This document shows, piece after piece, positions 1 to 5,415 of a DNA stretch of 8,469 bases. Location: contig JAHEFN010000088.1 of the NCBI GenBank assembly GCA_024640185.1, positions 1 through 8,469 on the forward strand. Direction: 5' to 3'. Origin of the DNA: Gemmatimonadota bacterium. GTDB taxonomy: Bacteria > Gemmatimonadota > Gemmatimonadetes > Gemmatimonadales > GWC2-71-9. The position numbers and the translations under genes are program-made. Below the pieces are notes generated by a model. It was given only the letters and a program-made list of their open reading frames with translations. It was not told where the DNA came from and did not search any database. Positions within the stretch are counted from its first letter, which is position 1; the number at the start of each line of letters is the position of its first letter.

Positions 1-140
1 AAGGTCAGGTTGGGAACGAAATGCCCGTCCATGACGTCCACGTGCATCCACGCCGCACCGCCGGCTTCTGCCTCCTTCACCTGTTCGGCCAATCGGCCGA
101 GGTCAGCGCTCAGCACGCTGGGTGCGATCCTCACGGTCAC
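1..140 (-). CDS. rpe: Ribulose-phosphate 3-epimerase, N-terminal part (3' end beyond window)
   Basis: Rpe interconverts ribulose 5-phosphate and xylulose 5-phosphate in the pentose phosphate pathway (and the Calvin cycle where present). Only the first 46 codons are in the window. They encode (M)TVRIAPSVLSADLGRL, matching the family start IAPSILSADF, and WMHVDVMDGHFVPNLT (31-46). His33 and Asp35 in that block are the metal-binding positions, with Asp35 an acid/base residue, and Met37 also lines the active site. The GTG start at 140 overlaps the PASTA stop as GTGA and has a strong ribosome-binding site. Placement downstream of rsmB and a PASTA gene resembles the Bacillus rsmB-prpC-prkC-rsgA-rpe order. 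Identity is secure; the rest of the barrel is not visible. Confidence 0.96.
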   Translation of the reverse strand, partial: MTVRIAPSVLSADLGRLAEQVKEAEAGGAAWMHVDVMDGHFVPNLT

Positions 141-655
141 GGCAATCCTCCCTGTGGGCCTCTGCTCACGGTCACGTCCACCGTCCCTCCCGCGCGCCGG
201 GCCGCTCGGGCCTCCGGACGGGTCAGGGTGATCGACCCCCGGGGCTGCCGCGACCAGGCGCTGTCGATGCTGCCCATCACCAGCCCGGCGGCCTCGAGGA
301 CCAGCTGAGCGGTGTTCAGGTCGTAGTCGAGCAGGTCGGGGACCACGACCATCGGCGGACCGGTGGAGATCCCCAACTCGACCACCGAACTCTCCGGGAG
401 CATCGTGTAGGGTGCCGGAGACTGCCACGACACCGCTCCCGCGTTCACCATCGGATCCGGCACTTCGGCGGTGATCCGGCCCCGGAGTCCGAGTGCGGCC
501 AGATCGGCCACCGCCTGAGCCGCCGGGATCGCCCGCAGGGGCGGCACCTCGGCGTTGCCCGGCAGGATCGGCGCCGGATAGAGCAGCCAGGTCGCCAACA
601 GTCCACCGATCACGGCGATCGTGACGGCGAGCGCCGCCACCCAGCGCAGACTCAC
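137..655 (-). CDS. Membrane-anchored PASTA-domain protein without kinase domain
   Basis: The predicted 172-residue protein begins with a hydrophobic helix at about 5-27 (VAALAVTIAVIGGLLATWLL). A short linker and two PASTA-like repeats follow: about 36-100 (from EVPPLRAIPAAQAV to VVELGISTGP, with WQSPAPYTMLPESS inside) and about 102-167 (from MVVVPDLLDYDL to VDVTVSRGP). PASTA domains occur in penicillin-binding proteins and in PrkC/StkP-type kinases, where they sense or bind peptidoglycan-related ligands. Neither a kinase nor a transpeptidase domain is present. With the N-terminus inside, the repeats would face the periplasm. The start is the GTG at 655: GTGA overlaps the rsmB stop, with GAGGG at 660-664. 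Longer in-frame extensions run into rsmB and look like shadow sequence. The stop overlaps the rpe start by 4 bp (GTGA). A cell-envelope role is inferred; no function is assigned. Confidence 0.85.
   Translation of the reverse strand: MSLRWVAALAVTIAVIGGLLATWLLYPAPILPGNAEVPPLRAIPAAQAVADLAALGLRGRITAEVPDPMVNAGAVSWQSPAPYTMLPESSVVELGISTGPPMVVVPDLLDYDLNTAQLVLEAAGLVMGSIDSAWSRQPRGSITLTRPEARAARRAGGTVDVTVSRGPQGGLP
147..151 (-). promoter_or_regulatory. Strong Shine-Dalgarno sequence for rpe
   Basis: GGAGG lies 6 nt before the GTG at 140, inside the 3' end of the PASTA gene. It supports GTG at 140 over the second in-frame GTG at 134. Confidence 0.75.
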
Positions 656-1953
656 CCTTCCCTCACCATCCGGGCCGCGAACGCTCCGTCCATGCCATGA
701 CGTTGGGGGAGGATCAGCAGGTCCCCCTCGGCGGTCAGTGGCAGGTCGAGGCCGTCGATCGGTGCCCGCCTGAACTCCGGGTGTCGCATGAGAAAGGCGT
801 CCACCTGCGCTCCGTCCTCCTCGATTTCCAGCGAACACGTCGCGTAACATAGCATGCCGCCGGGCCGGACCCTCGTGGCCACGGCGTCAAGCAGGCGTTC
901 CTGTTCGGTGACGATTCGGGCCAGCGCATCGGCACGGACCCGCAGTCTGGCGTCGGGATGCCGGGAGAAGGTCCCGGTCCCGAGGCAGGGGGCATCGAGG
1001 AGGACGGCATCGACCTCCCGGACCGGCGGATGGAAGGCGTCGGCGACCACCGGCCAGGCCCGACGGCTGCCAGTCCGGGCGAGGTTCTCTCGCAGCCGCG
1101 GCACGCGGCGTCGGGCGGCATCGCCGGCAACCACCGCCCCGGCGGTGCGGGCGAGCGCCATGGTCTTGCCGCCGGGAGCGGCACAGGCATCGTAGACCGT
1201 GGCGCCCTCGGGAATCCCGGCGAAGCGGACCACGAGGGCCTGAGCCGGATCCTGCACGAAGAACGTCCCGTCGAGGAAGCCCGGCAGGCGATCGGGGTGG
1301 GTCTCCTCGACGACCAACCCGGCGCCATAGGGTGCCCGGAAATGTCGGACGCCAGCCTGGTCGAAGCGCGAGGCCAGCGCATCCATTGAGCCGTCGCTCG
1401 GCTGGACCACCAAGGGTGGATGCTGGTTGTTCCACTCAAGCAACGCCCGAGTCTCCGCTTCGCCGAAACGGGTCAGCCAGCGATTGACCAACCATTCGGG
1501 GTGGGAGCTCTCCCGGGCGAGTGATGCCGCGACAGCGATCTCGCCCACGGCATCGGTGCTGGGGGCTTCGGCCGTCACCCGCCGGAGTACCGCGTTGACG
1601 AAGCCGGTGGCGTGGTCTCCCACGGCTTCCCGAGTCAACTCGACCGCGGTGGCCACTGCCGCGTGTCGGGGGACCCGCTCCAGGCGAAGCAGTTGGTAGG
1701 CACCGAGGCGAAGGATGTCACGCACCACCGGGTCGGTCGCATCGAGGCCGCGCTTGAGCAGCGGGATCAGGGCGTCGTCGAGCCGATCGGAGTGGCGCAG
1801 GACACCCGCGGCGAGCTCGTGGGCGAGACCTCGATCGATGTCGGGGAGCGCCGCGAGGCCCTGGTCGAGGGCCGCATCGAACGGGATGCCCCGTCGCACG
1901 GCACCGAGGATGCCGAGCGCGACCCGGCGAGGCGCGAGGCCAGTGTCGTTCAG
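652..1953 (-). CDS. rsmB: 16S rRNA (cytosine-5) methyltransferase RsmB/Sun, with probable CTG start
   Basis: RsmB makes m5C at position 967 (E. coli numbering) of 16S rRNA using S-adenosylmethionine. From the CTG the protein is 433 residues: an N-terminal NusB-like helical domain (about 1-150), then a Rossmann methyltransferase with SAM motif DACAAPGGKT (255-264), motif IV DAPC with Cys323, and the catalytic ATCS with Cys373. The end LPQRHGMDGAFAARMV is typical. The start needs care. The first standard start codon is GTG at 1899, but the frame reads APRRVALGILGAVRRG through that point, the conserved first helix of the family. Between the upstream in-frame stop (1993-1995) and 1899 there is no ATG, GTG or TTG. 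CTG at 1953 overlaps the thiG stop as CTGA, with GAGGGG 8 nt before. Motif IV reads DAPCLGTG where DAPCSGTG is usual. Confidence 0.93.
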   Translation of the reverse strand: MNDTGLAPRRVALGILGAVRRGIPFDAALDQGLAALPDIDRGLAHELAAGVLRHSDRLDDALIPLLKRGLDATDPVVRDILRLGAYQLLRLERVPRHAAVATAVELTREAVGDHATGFVNAVLRRVTAEAPSTDAVGEIAVAASLARESSHPEWLVNRWLTRFGEAETRALLEWNNQHPPLVVQPSDGSMDALASRFDQAGVRHFRAPYGAGLVVEETHPDRLPGFLDGTFFVQDPAQALVVRFAGIPEGATVYDACAAPGGKTMALARTAGAVVAGDAARRRVPRLRENLARTGSRRAWPVVADAFHPPVREVDAVLLDAPCLGTGTFSRHPDARLRVRADALARIVTEQERLLDAVATRVRPGGMLCYATCSLEIEEDGAQVDAFLMRHPEFRRAPIDGLDLPLTAEGDLLILPQRHGMDGAFAARMVREG

Positions 1954-2714
1954 TCGAGCATCCCCTCGGTGGGCGAGGAGGGCACCGCCACCTCACGACG
2001 CGGCATCCGTCCGGCACGCCACGCTTCGCGCCCAGCCTCCACCGCGAGGCGCATGGCCCCGGCCATCCGGACCGGGTCGTCGGCGTCGGCGAGGGCGGTG
2101 TTCATCAGGATGCCGTCGACGCCCTGTTCCATGACGATGCAGGCGTCGGAGGCCGTCCCGACTCCCGCATCGACGATCACCGGCACCGACAGTCGCGCCT
2201 TGATGGTGCGAATGAAGTACGGGTTGATCATTCCCAGACCTGAGCCGATCGGCGAGGCGAGCGGCATCACCGCTACCGCCCCGGCGTCTTCGAGTCGCAG
2301 GGCGGTGATCAGGTCGTCGTTGGTGTAGGCCATCACCTTGAACCCCTCGGCCGCGAGGACCTTGGTGGCCTCGAGCAGGCCCGTGGTGTCGGGGAGAAGT
2401 GTCGCCTGGTCGCCGATCACCTCGAGCTTGATGAACTCATTGAAGCCGGCCTCCCGGGCGAGCCTGGCAAATCGAATCGCCTCGTCGGCCGAGTAGCAGC
2501 CGGCGGTGTTGCTGAGCAGGAAGTAGCGGTCCACCGGCAGGTGATGGAGGATGCCGCTCGCATCGCCGCGATCGAGCGGCACCCGGCGAACCGCCACCGT
2601 CACCACCTCGGCACCCGATGCTGCAATCGCCTCGACCATCTGCTCGTTGCTGCGGTACTTCCCCGTCCCCACCATCAGGCGTGAGCGGAACGTCGTCCCA
2701 CCGATCTCCAGCAT
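1950..2714 (-). CDS. thiG: Thiazole synthase ThiG
   Basis: ThiG builds the thiazole phosphate of thiamine from deoxyxylulose 5-phosphate, dehydroglycine (or iminoglycine) and sulfur carried by ThiS thiocarboxylate. The 254-residue TIM-barrel protein shows RLMVGTGKY (12-20), the AVRRVPLDR region (41-49), SNTAGCYSADEAIR (68-81), FIKLEVIGD with Lys96, the Schiff-base lysine (94-102), VMPLASPIGSGLG (149-161), VDAGVGTASDA (181-191) and GILMNTALADADDP (201-214). The position of Lys96 agrees with the B. subtilis enzyme. The ATG follows the thiS TGA with no gap, and the G-run before it can act as ribosome-binding site. The segment after about residue 240 (EVAVPSSPTEGMLD) is variable in the family. 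Its last codons contain the ribosome-binding site for rsmB. Confidence 0.98.
   Translation of the reverse strand: MLEIGGTTFRSRLMVGTGKYRSNEQMVEAIAASGAEVVTVAVRRVPLDRGDASGILHHLPVDRYFLLSNTAGCYSADEAIRFARLAREAGFNEFIKLEVIGDQATLLPDTTGLLEATKVLAAEGFKVMAYTNDDLITALRLEDAGAVAVMPLASPIGSGLGMINPYFIRTIKARLSVPVIVDAGVGTASDACIVMEQGVDGILMNTALADADDPVRMAGAMRLAVEAGREAWRAGRMPRREVAVPSSPTEGMLD
1962..1967 (-). promoter_or_regulatory. Ribosome-binding site that fixes the CTG start of rsmB
   Basis: GAGGGG sits within the 3' end of thiG, 8 nt before the CTG at 1953-1951. It is too far (more than 60 nt) from the GTG at 1899 to serve that codon. This spacing, with the CTGA stop/start overlap, supports CTG initiation. Confidence 0.7.
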
Positions 2715-2915
2715 TCAACCCCCCCCAACAAAGTGTACGATCTCGACCACGTCACCTTCGCGGACCGGTGTGGCCGCAATGGCCGGCCGCCGGACGATGA
2801 CCCGGTTCAGCTCGACAACCACGGCGCGAGGGTCCAGGGAGAGTTCGGCGAGCAGTTGCTCGACGGTGCCGGCCTGGTGCACGTCGCGGGTGGTGCCGTT
2901 GATCGTCAGTTGCAT
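2715..2915 (-). CDS. thiS: Sulfur carrier protein ThiS
   Basis: ThiS is a small ubiquitin-fold protein. Its C-terminal Gly-Gly is adenylated by ThiF and converted to a thiocarboxylate, which donates sulfur to ThiG for thiazole formation. The 66-residue product starts MQLTINGTTRDV and ends EIVHFVGGG, the expected C-terminus with a terminal GG. TVEQLLAELSLDPRAVVVEL in the middle is the usual helix and strand pattern. The start is the ATG at 2915, preceded by GAGG (2924-2921) with a 5-nt spacer. The open frame continues upstream, but that extension has no family similarity and contains the structured leader. The TGA stop directly abuts the thiG ATG. ThiF is not encoded in this window. Confidence 0.95.
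   Translation of the reverse strand: MQLTINGTTRDVHQAGTVEQLLAELSLDPRAVVVELNRVIVRRPAIAATPVREGDVVEIVHFVGGG
2719..2726 (-). repeat. 8-bp G homopolymer (C on the plus strand) at the thiS/thiG junction
   Basis: Eight consecutive G residues in the coding strand encode the terminal Gly-Gly-Gly of ThiS and lie four bases before the thiG ATG, so the run probably also serves as the thiG Shine-Dalgarno sequence. It is the longest single-base run I noticed in the window. An insertion or deletion here would change the essential ThiS C-terminus. Confidence 0.9.
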
Positions 2916-2948
2916 CGGTGCCTCATTCGGTGTTCGTGCAGCGCGAAA

Positions 2949-3026
2949 CGTGAGCGGTGACGCCCGAAAGGGAAACCCTCGCGGTGTGGCGTCCTTGAAT
3001 GGCTCACCGGGGCGGGGGCGCTCACG
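2949..3026 (-). repeat. Second 8-bp complementarity in the thiS leader (alternative pairing or pseudoknot)
   Basis: In the transcript, CGTGAGCG (3026-3019) lies mostly in the loop of the upstream hairpin. It is perfectly complementary to CGCTCACG (2956-2949), about 30 nt before the thiS start. It shares two bases with the first arm of the hairpin. The full 8-bp pairing is therefore mutually exclusive with the complete hairpin, while a 6-bp version (TGAGCG with CGCTCA) could form together with it as a pseudoknot. The hexamer GTGAGC occurs four times, in either orientation, between 2950 and 3032. Confidence 0.45.
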
Positions 3027-3032
3027 GTGAGC
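3002..3032 (-). repeat. Inverted repeat just after the ThiE/TenI-like stop (hairpin, terminator- or attenuator-like)
   Basis: In the transcript, GCTCACCG (3032-3025) pairs perfectly with CGGTGAGC (3009-3002), an 8-bp GC-rich stem with a 15-nt loop. The first arm is also part of a perfect 13-bp palindrome, GCTCACGGTGAGC on the plus strand at 3020-3032. No U-tract follows (the next bases are CATTCAAGG), so a standard intrinsic terminator is not supported. A structured barrier, an attenuator element or a protein-binding palindrome are all possible. Confidence 0.55.
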
Positions 3033-3033
3033 A

Positions 3034-3666
3034 TCATCCCTCGCCTCGCACCGCCGCGACCAGTTCCAGCGCCCTCTGGTACCTCCGCCGCGCTTCCCAG
3101 AGCGCACTGATCGCGGCGATGCCCCACGCGCCGGCCTCGCCAGCCTCCCGGGCCCGCGCCACGGTCACCCCCCCGATCGCGAAGCACGGTGGGCCGATCT
3201 TGGCGCATGCCTCGAGCAGCCCGAGCCCGCTGCCGGGCCGATCCGGGTGGGATGCCGTCGCCCAGATGGTACCGACGATCAGGGCATCGGCGCCCGCCTC
3301 GGCCGCCGCGTTGGCCTCGGCCAAGGTGTGGACGGCGGCGAAGATGGTGAATCCGGGATGACCCTCCGCCAGGCGGCGCAATTCGCCGATCGGCAGATCA
3401 TCCCGTCGTGCGACCACCCCGTTCGCGCCGGTCGCCAAGGCGATATCGACCCGACCCGAGACGAGTACTCCGGCGCCGGGCGGCCGTGCGTTCGCGATGC
3501 AACGAGCGGCGAGGGTGGCGATGGCGTCGTCACTGCCGCCTGGAAGCCGCGCGACGAGTGCGGCGTCGTGCCCCAGCGCCGCGATCGCCGCCAGCCCGAC
3601 CCCGAGATCGTCGCGGGCGGCGATGGACGCGTCGAGGTAGCCGAGCAGCCGGGGCAGGTTGCTCAT
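3034..3666 (-). CDS. ThiE/TenI-family protein (thiamine phosphate synthase-like; possibly thiazole tautomerase)
   Basis: This 210-residue TIM-barrel protein belongs to the ThiE/TenI family. ThiE joins thiazole and pyrimidine phosphates into thiamine phosphate; TenI is a tautomerase acting on the ThiG product. Family features include GRVDIALATGANGVV (71-85), the VHTLAEA block with His113, VGTIWATASHPDRPGSGLGL (131-150) and FAIGGVT (162-168). Residues used by true ThiE look absent: the NDR metal-binding triplet is SGR (70-72), the HLGQxD segment is ARRDD (86-90), and the basic LRxK phosphate motif near residue 40 is not recognisable. I therefore favour a TenI-like or divergent role over thiamine phosphate synthesis. 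This is inference. The ATG at 3666 overlaps the fmt stop (ATGA) and yields the sensible N-terminus MSNLPRLLGYLDASI. thiS and thiG downstream support a thiazole function. Confidence 0.8.
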   Translation of the reverse strand: MSNLPRLLGYLDASIAARDDLGVGLAAIAALGHDAALVARLPGGSDDAIATLAARCIANARPPGAGVLVSGRVDIALATGANGVVARRDDLPIGELRRLAEGHPGFTIFAAVHTLAEANAAAEAGADALIVGTIWATASHPDRPGSGLGLLEACAKIGPPCFAIGGVTVARAREAGEAGAWGIAAISALWEARRRYQRALELVAAVRGEG

Positions 3667-4583
3667 CCGAACCGGGTGCCGGCTCCGGCGTTGGTGCCGC
3701 GACGCCAATCGGCGGCGGTCATCCGTCGCTTGCCGGCGGGCTGCACCTCGGCCACCGCGACCGCTCCCTCACCGCAGGCGATCCGCAGTCCCGTCGCCTC
3801 GAGGATGGTCCCCGGCGATCCGCTGGCGCCGGGGACGAGCGTCGGCTGGAACAACTTGATCGCCTCGTCGCCGATCATGCTCCACGCCCCCGGGGCCGGG
3901 TCCATCCCACGGATCCAGCTGGAGACCGCCGCTGCCGGTCGATCCCAGTCGATCCTGGCCGTCGTGCGGTCGAGCTTCGGCGCCAAGGTGACCTGCGAGG
4001 CGTCCTGCGGCCGCGGGTCGTCGCCCCGAGCGATCATCGGCAGTGCCTCGATGAGCCCCTGGGCACCGAGCTCGGCCAGTCGATCGAAGAGGCTGCCGGC
4101 GGTATCGTCGGCCGCGATCGGGGTGGTGACGGTGTGCCAGACCGGTCCGCAGTCGAGGCCGGCTTCCATGCGCATGATCGACACGCCAGTCTCGGCGTCG
4201 CCGCTCGCCACCGCCCACTGAATCGGTGCCGCCCCACGCCAACGCGGCAACAACGAGGCGTGCACGTTGACCATGCCGTATCGGGGGATGGCCAGGAGTT
4301 CGGGACTCAACAGGTGCCCGTAGGCCACCACCACCCCGAGGTCGAGGTCGAGCTCCCGCATCTGTCGCATGAAGAGATCGCCGCGTGGTCGCTCGGGCTG
4401 ATGGACCGGGAGCCCTGCGGTGATCGCCGACACCTTGACCGGTGGCGGCAGCAAGGTGGAATGGGAACGGGACCGTGGCCGGTCGGGTTGGGTCACGACG
4501 GCGACCACCTCGTGGTCGCTGGTGACCAGCGCTTCGAGCGAGGCGACCGCGAACGTCGGTGTACCGAAGAAGGCGAGCCGCAT
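3663..4583 (-). CDS. fmt: Methionyl-tRNA formyltransferase
   Basis: Fmt transfers a formyl group from 10-formyl-tetrahydrofolate to initiator Met-tRNA. The product is 306 residues, near the usual 310-315. The N-terminus MRLAFFGTPTFA and VVTQPDRP (29-36) begin the Rossmann domain. The catalytic Asn106 and His108 lie in MVNVHASLLPRWRGAAPIQ, and Asp144 lies in AGLDCGPV; all three fall at the numbers used for the E. coli enzyme. LAPKLDR and a C-terminal OB-fold-like region follow. The open frame extends upstream of 4583, but the ATG at 4583 is chosen because it gives the family N-terminus and a TGATG overlap with def. The substrate-recognition loop reads RPRSRSHSTLLPPPVK in place of the common RPAGRG form. 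Its stop overlaps the next gene by 4 bp (ATGA). Confidence 0.97.
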   Translation of the reverse strand: MRLAFFGTPTFAVASLEALVTSDHEVVAVVTQPDRPRSRSHSTLLPPPVKVSAITAGLPVHQPERPRGDLFMRQMRELDLDLGVVVAYGHLLSPELLAIPRYGMVNVHASLLPRWRGAAPIQWAVASGDAETGVSIMRMEAGLDCGPVWHTVTTPIAADDTAGSLFDRLAELGAQGLIEALPMIARGDDPRPQDASQVTLAPKLDRTTARIDWDRPAAAVSSWIRGMDPAPGAWSMIGDEAIKLFQPTLVPGASGSPGTILEATGLRIACGEGAVAVAEVQPAGKRRMTAADWRRGTNAGAGTRFG

Positions 4584-5119
4584 CAGGGCGCCGCTTCCGA
4601 CTCCTCGGGGGCGGGGAGCCAGGTGGGTCCGTCGTCGCGATGTTCCTTCTTCCAGCGCTTGACCATCAACTGGCGCTTCAGGGCACTCAAGTGGTCGATG
4701 AAGAGCACCCCATCGAGGTGGTCGATCTCGTGTTGCACGGCCCGGGCAGCGAGGCCGTCGAGTTCGAGCCTGAAGGTGGCGCCATCGGCATCCATCGCCT
4801 CGAGGAGGATCCGTTCGGGGCGGGTCACTTCGCCGTGGAGGTCGGGAATCGACAGGCATCCCTCGTCGGCAGAGTCCTTGCCCGTCGCCTCGAGGAGGAT
4901 GGGGTTGATCATCACGAATCGCTGCTCGTCGGCCTCGATCACGGCCACCCGACGAGCGATCCCGACCTGGTTGGCGGCGAGTCCCACACCGAGGGCCGCA
5001 TCCATCGTCTCGAACATGTCGGCGATCAGTTGCCGCAGCTCATCGTCGACTGTCGTGATCGGCTTGGCCACCTCCCGCAGGATCGGCTGCCCGAGCTGGT
5101 GGATGGGCAGAATCGCCAT
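4583..5119 (-). CDS. def: Peptide deformylase
   Basis: Def is the metalloenzyme (usually Fe2+) that removes the N-formyl group from nascent proteins. The 178-residue product has all three class I motifs: motif 1 GVGLAANQ (44-51), motif 2 EGCLS (86-90, metal ligand Cys88), and motif 3 HEIDH (130-134, metal ligands His130 and His134, catalytic Glu131). The N-terminus MAILPIHQLGQPILREVA is typical. The tail after about residue 160 is acidic, proline-containing and not conserved. The ATG overlaps the yajC stop by one base, and its stop overlaps the fmt start by one base (TGATG both times). The def-fmt pairing is classic, since Fmt adds the group that Def removes. Nothing suggests loss of function. 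Confidence 0.98.
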   Translation of the reverse strand: MAILPIHQLGQPILREVAKPITTVDDELRQLIADMFETMDAALGVGLAANQVGIARRVAVIEADEQRFVMINPILLEATGKDSADEGCLSIPDLHGEVTRPERILLEAMDADGATFRLELDGLAARAVQHEIDHLDGVLFIDHLSALKRQLMVKRWKKEHRDDGPTWLPAPEESEAAP

Positions 5120-5403
5120 CAGCCAGCGAGCCCCGGGGTGGCGGTGTCGCCAACCCGAACGATCCGGGAGCGATCAACGAGCAGCTCGGCGGTGCCGCAC
5201 TCGATGACCAACTGCTGGTCGGTGACCTTCTTCACCTTGCCGATCAGGCCGCCCGCGGTGGTGATCTCGTCGCCCTTCTTGATCGCCGCGAGAATCTCGG
5301 CCGCCTTCTTCCGGGCGTTGCTCTGGGGTCGGATGATGAGGAAGTAGAAGACCAGGCCGATCGCTGCGAACTGGAGCAGCAGTACCATCAGGGAATTGTC
5401 CAC
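5119..5403 (-). CDS. yajC: Preprotein translocase accessory subunit YajC
   Basis: YajC is a small single-span inner-membrane protein that associates with SecDF and the SecYEG translocon. The 94-residue product has one hydrophobic segment at about residues 4-24, followed by the family signature IRPQ (24-27), a basic stretch, and the conserved GDEITTAGGLIGKV block (44-57). The likely start is the GTG at 5403, with GAGGA at 5413-5417 and a 9-nt spacer. The gap from the tgt stop is 12 bp. The stop overlaps the def start by one base (TGATG). The order tgt-yajC is widespread, but secD and secF, which often come next, are not here; def follows at once. Confidence 0.95.
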   Translation of the reverse strand: MDNSLMVLLLQFAAIGLVFYFLIIRPQSNARKKAAEILAAIKKGDEITTAGGLIGKVKKVTDQQLVIECGTAELLVDRSRIVRVGDTATPGLAG

Positions 5404-5415
5404 GCTCAGCTATCC

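Larger units (their letters stand above)
2916..3033 (-). promoter_or_regulatory. 118-bp intergenic leader upstream of thiS with several inverted repeats
   Basis: This is the only non-coding gap of note in the window, between the ThiE/TenI-like stop and thiS. It holds an 8-bp inverted repeat right after the stop codon, a second 8-bp complementarity reaching into that hairpin's loop, a 6-bp GACGCC/GGCGTC stem (2959-2964 with 2988-2993) with a GGG/CCC stem inside its loop, and a GAGG ribosome-binding site at 2921-2924. I looked for the THI-box (TPP riboswitch) hallmarks, the CUGAGA and the CUGAUC...GGxUAAU segments, and did not find them. No convincing -35/-10 pair is seen either. Position and folding suggest a cis-acting leader or processing/termination region for thiSG. 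That role is inferred. Confidence 0.5.

Noticed and set aside
3002..3032. Standard intrinsic terminator after the ThiE/TenI-like gene
   Set aside because: The stem is good, but no run of T follows it on the coding strand.
2916..3033. TPP riboswitch (THI box) upstream of thiS
   Set aside because: The position is right, but the CUGAGA and CUGAUC...GGxUAAU segments are not found on either strand, so I do not call it. A covariance-model search would settle this.
3408..5207. 599-residue open frame on the plus strand
   Set aside because: It runs antisense across the ThiE/TenI-like gene, fmt and def, all of which have full catalytic motifs. Its translation is Arg/Ser/Pro-rich without any domain, as expected for an antisense frame in GC-rich DNA.
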